Positions 31,218 to 31,711 of a stretch of DNA of 31,711 bases are shown in pieces (within the stretch, counting starts at the first letter, position 1; each line of letters opens with the position of its first letter). The translations under genes were made by a program, and so were the position numbers. The notes under the pieces were generated by a model, which saw only the letters and a program-made list of their open reading frames with translations, was not told the origin of the DNA and did no database searches. Source of the stretch: DATAYF01 sp036272735 (GTDB taxonomy: Bacteria > Chloroflexota > Ktedonobacteria > Ktedonobacterales > Ktedonobacteraceae); contig DATAYF010000458.1 of the NCBI GenBank assembly GCA_036272735.1, forward strand, positions 1 to 31,711, given 5' to 3'.

Positions 31218-31389
31218 TACAAATTATCGAGGTTTTCCATGCGCCCTAAAAAAGGGAAGTATACTACTTTTCACCCCTCAAAGAGACCAGGAATCCTTTT
31301 TCAGCCTTTCCGTTTCCTCGTACGTTCCATCCCTTAGAGAAGAGACAGATAATTCTTGCGAACCATTCGAGTGTTAGGATGGTCCCAAC

Positions 31390-31518
31390 CTAATATATGG
31401 GTTCATGCGCACTTTGTGTGGTAAACTCTGGCATAGGAAGAAAGAGCACTGTTGGACGAGACCAATCTTCCATCTCCTCTACCTCTTCCAGTATCATTGC
31501 TCCACACAACGTGCACAT
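31390..31518 (-). CDS. Possible 42-residue CxxC micro-protein (low confidence)
   Basis: The frame starts MCTLCG and continues with an acidic helix-like stretch (EEVEEMED), ending at TAG 31390. A single CxxC would bind metal only with a partner. There is no Shine-Dalgarno sequence, and part of the frame lies in an imperfect inverted repeat, so it may not be real. The rest of 31218-31711 shows no other credible gene. Confidence 0.2.
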   Translation of the reverse strand: MCTLCGAMILEEVEEMEDWSRPTVLFLPMPEFTTQSAHEPIY

Positions 31519-31520
31519 GA
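31403..31520. repeat. Imperfect 19-bp inverted repeat near the window end
   Basis: 31403-31421 and 31502-31520 are reverse complements at 17 of 19 positions, with 80 nt between them. No target duplication was recognised. It may be a small element or a chance palindrome. Confidence 0.4.
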
Positions 31521-31711
31521 GCCAAATTACTTCACTGAATTCTGTGATTTACAGCTAAAGCCAGGTCTGAATTGGCTTCCGGTTTTTCTGCTCTGCACGA
31601 TTACACAAAACTCGGGGTCTTCCGCACTTTCCGTGCTCCTTTATCCGGCCTTCAAAACCTTTTGACGTAAGAGTGGGAAGCCGCTTCGGCCATACATCGA
31701 GCGTTTAATAT

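Noticed and set aside
31405..31665. An 86-codon plus-strand frame at the window end
   Set aside because: No ribosome site and an unlikely composition; part of it is the arm of an inverted repeat.

Overview
The window most likely comes from a Ktedonobacteria-type member of the Chloroflexota. This is inferred from gene style, not from a database search: a Ser/Thr kinase fused to WD40 repeats, a very large MalT-type LuxR regulator, GreA, SecG, stand-alone rplI, a M29 aminopeptidase, abundant intergenic palindromes and several decayed mobile elements. Base composition looks balanced to slightly GC-rich in genes and AT-rich in some gaps.

Layout. 1-2054 (minus strand): the 5' 566 codons of a kinase-WD40 protein, then secG. 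2055-2563: an AT-rich gap with a GTA microsatellite and a 117-bp element bounded by a perfect 25-bp inverted repeat. 2564-7014 (plus): YceI protein, metallo-beta-lactamase-fold hydrolase, pyrG, and a soluble PRC/MgtE-N/CBS protein only 5 nt after pyrG. 7037-8651 (minus): double GNAT acetyltransferase and a Cys-rich unknown, divergent from an MFS exporter and M29 aminopeptidase (8907-11448, plus). 11449-11745: a gap packed with tandem repeats and hairpins. 11746-14027 (minus): greA and an alpha/beta hydrolase fused to a zinc-ribbon tail. 14102-15532: a dead transposase. 15607-22241 (minus): FAD oxidoreductase, a small membrane protein, a cupin and the LuxR regulator, with an IS200/IS605-like relic at about 17275-17590. 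22809-24139: plsY and pgsA tail to tail (phospholipid synthesis). 24273-27523: a TRM11-like methyltransferase, the NAD(P)HX repair enzyme and rplI. 27551-27762: a complete 212-bp MITE with a 7-bp target duplication. 28195-30071: a CoxG-like protein and an RNase D-like exonuclease with HEAT repeats. 30342-31711: a decayed integrase, a tmRNA/tRNA-like 3' end with its terminator, and otherwise non-coding DNA.

The genes are mainly housekeeping (translation, transcription elongation, CTP, phospholipid and cofactor repair). The unusual content is in the gaps. The strongest candidate for something new is the tnpB-less IS605-like relic. It keeps a near-consensus promoter and a chain of perfect hairpins resembling an omega-RNA scaffold, so it could make a guide-type RNA in trans. 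Other notable signals are a repeat shared by the leaders of pyrG and plsY, hairpins with a recurring GCAAG/CTTGC pentaloop at convergent gene ends, a palindrome around the -10 box of the LuxR gene, and a probably leaderless methyltransferase mRNA.

All calls come from reading the sequence. No similarity search or folding program was run.
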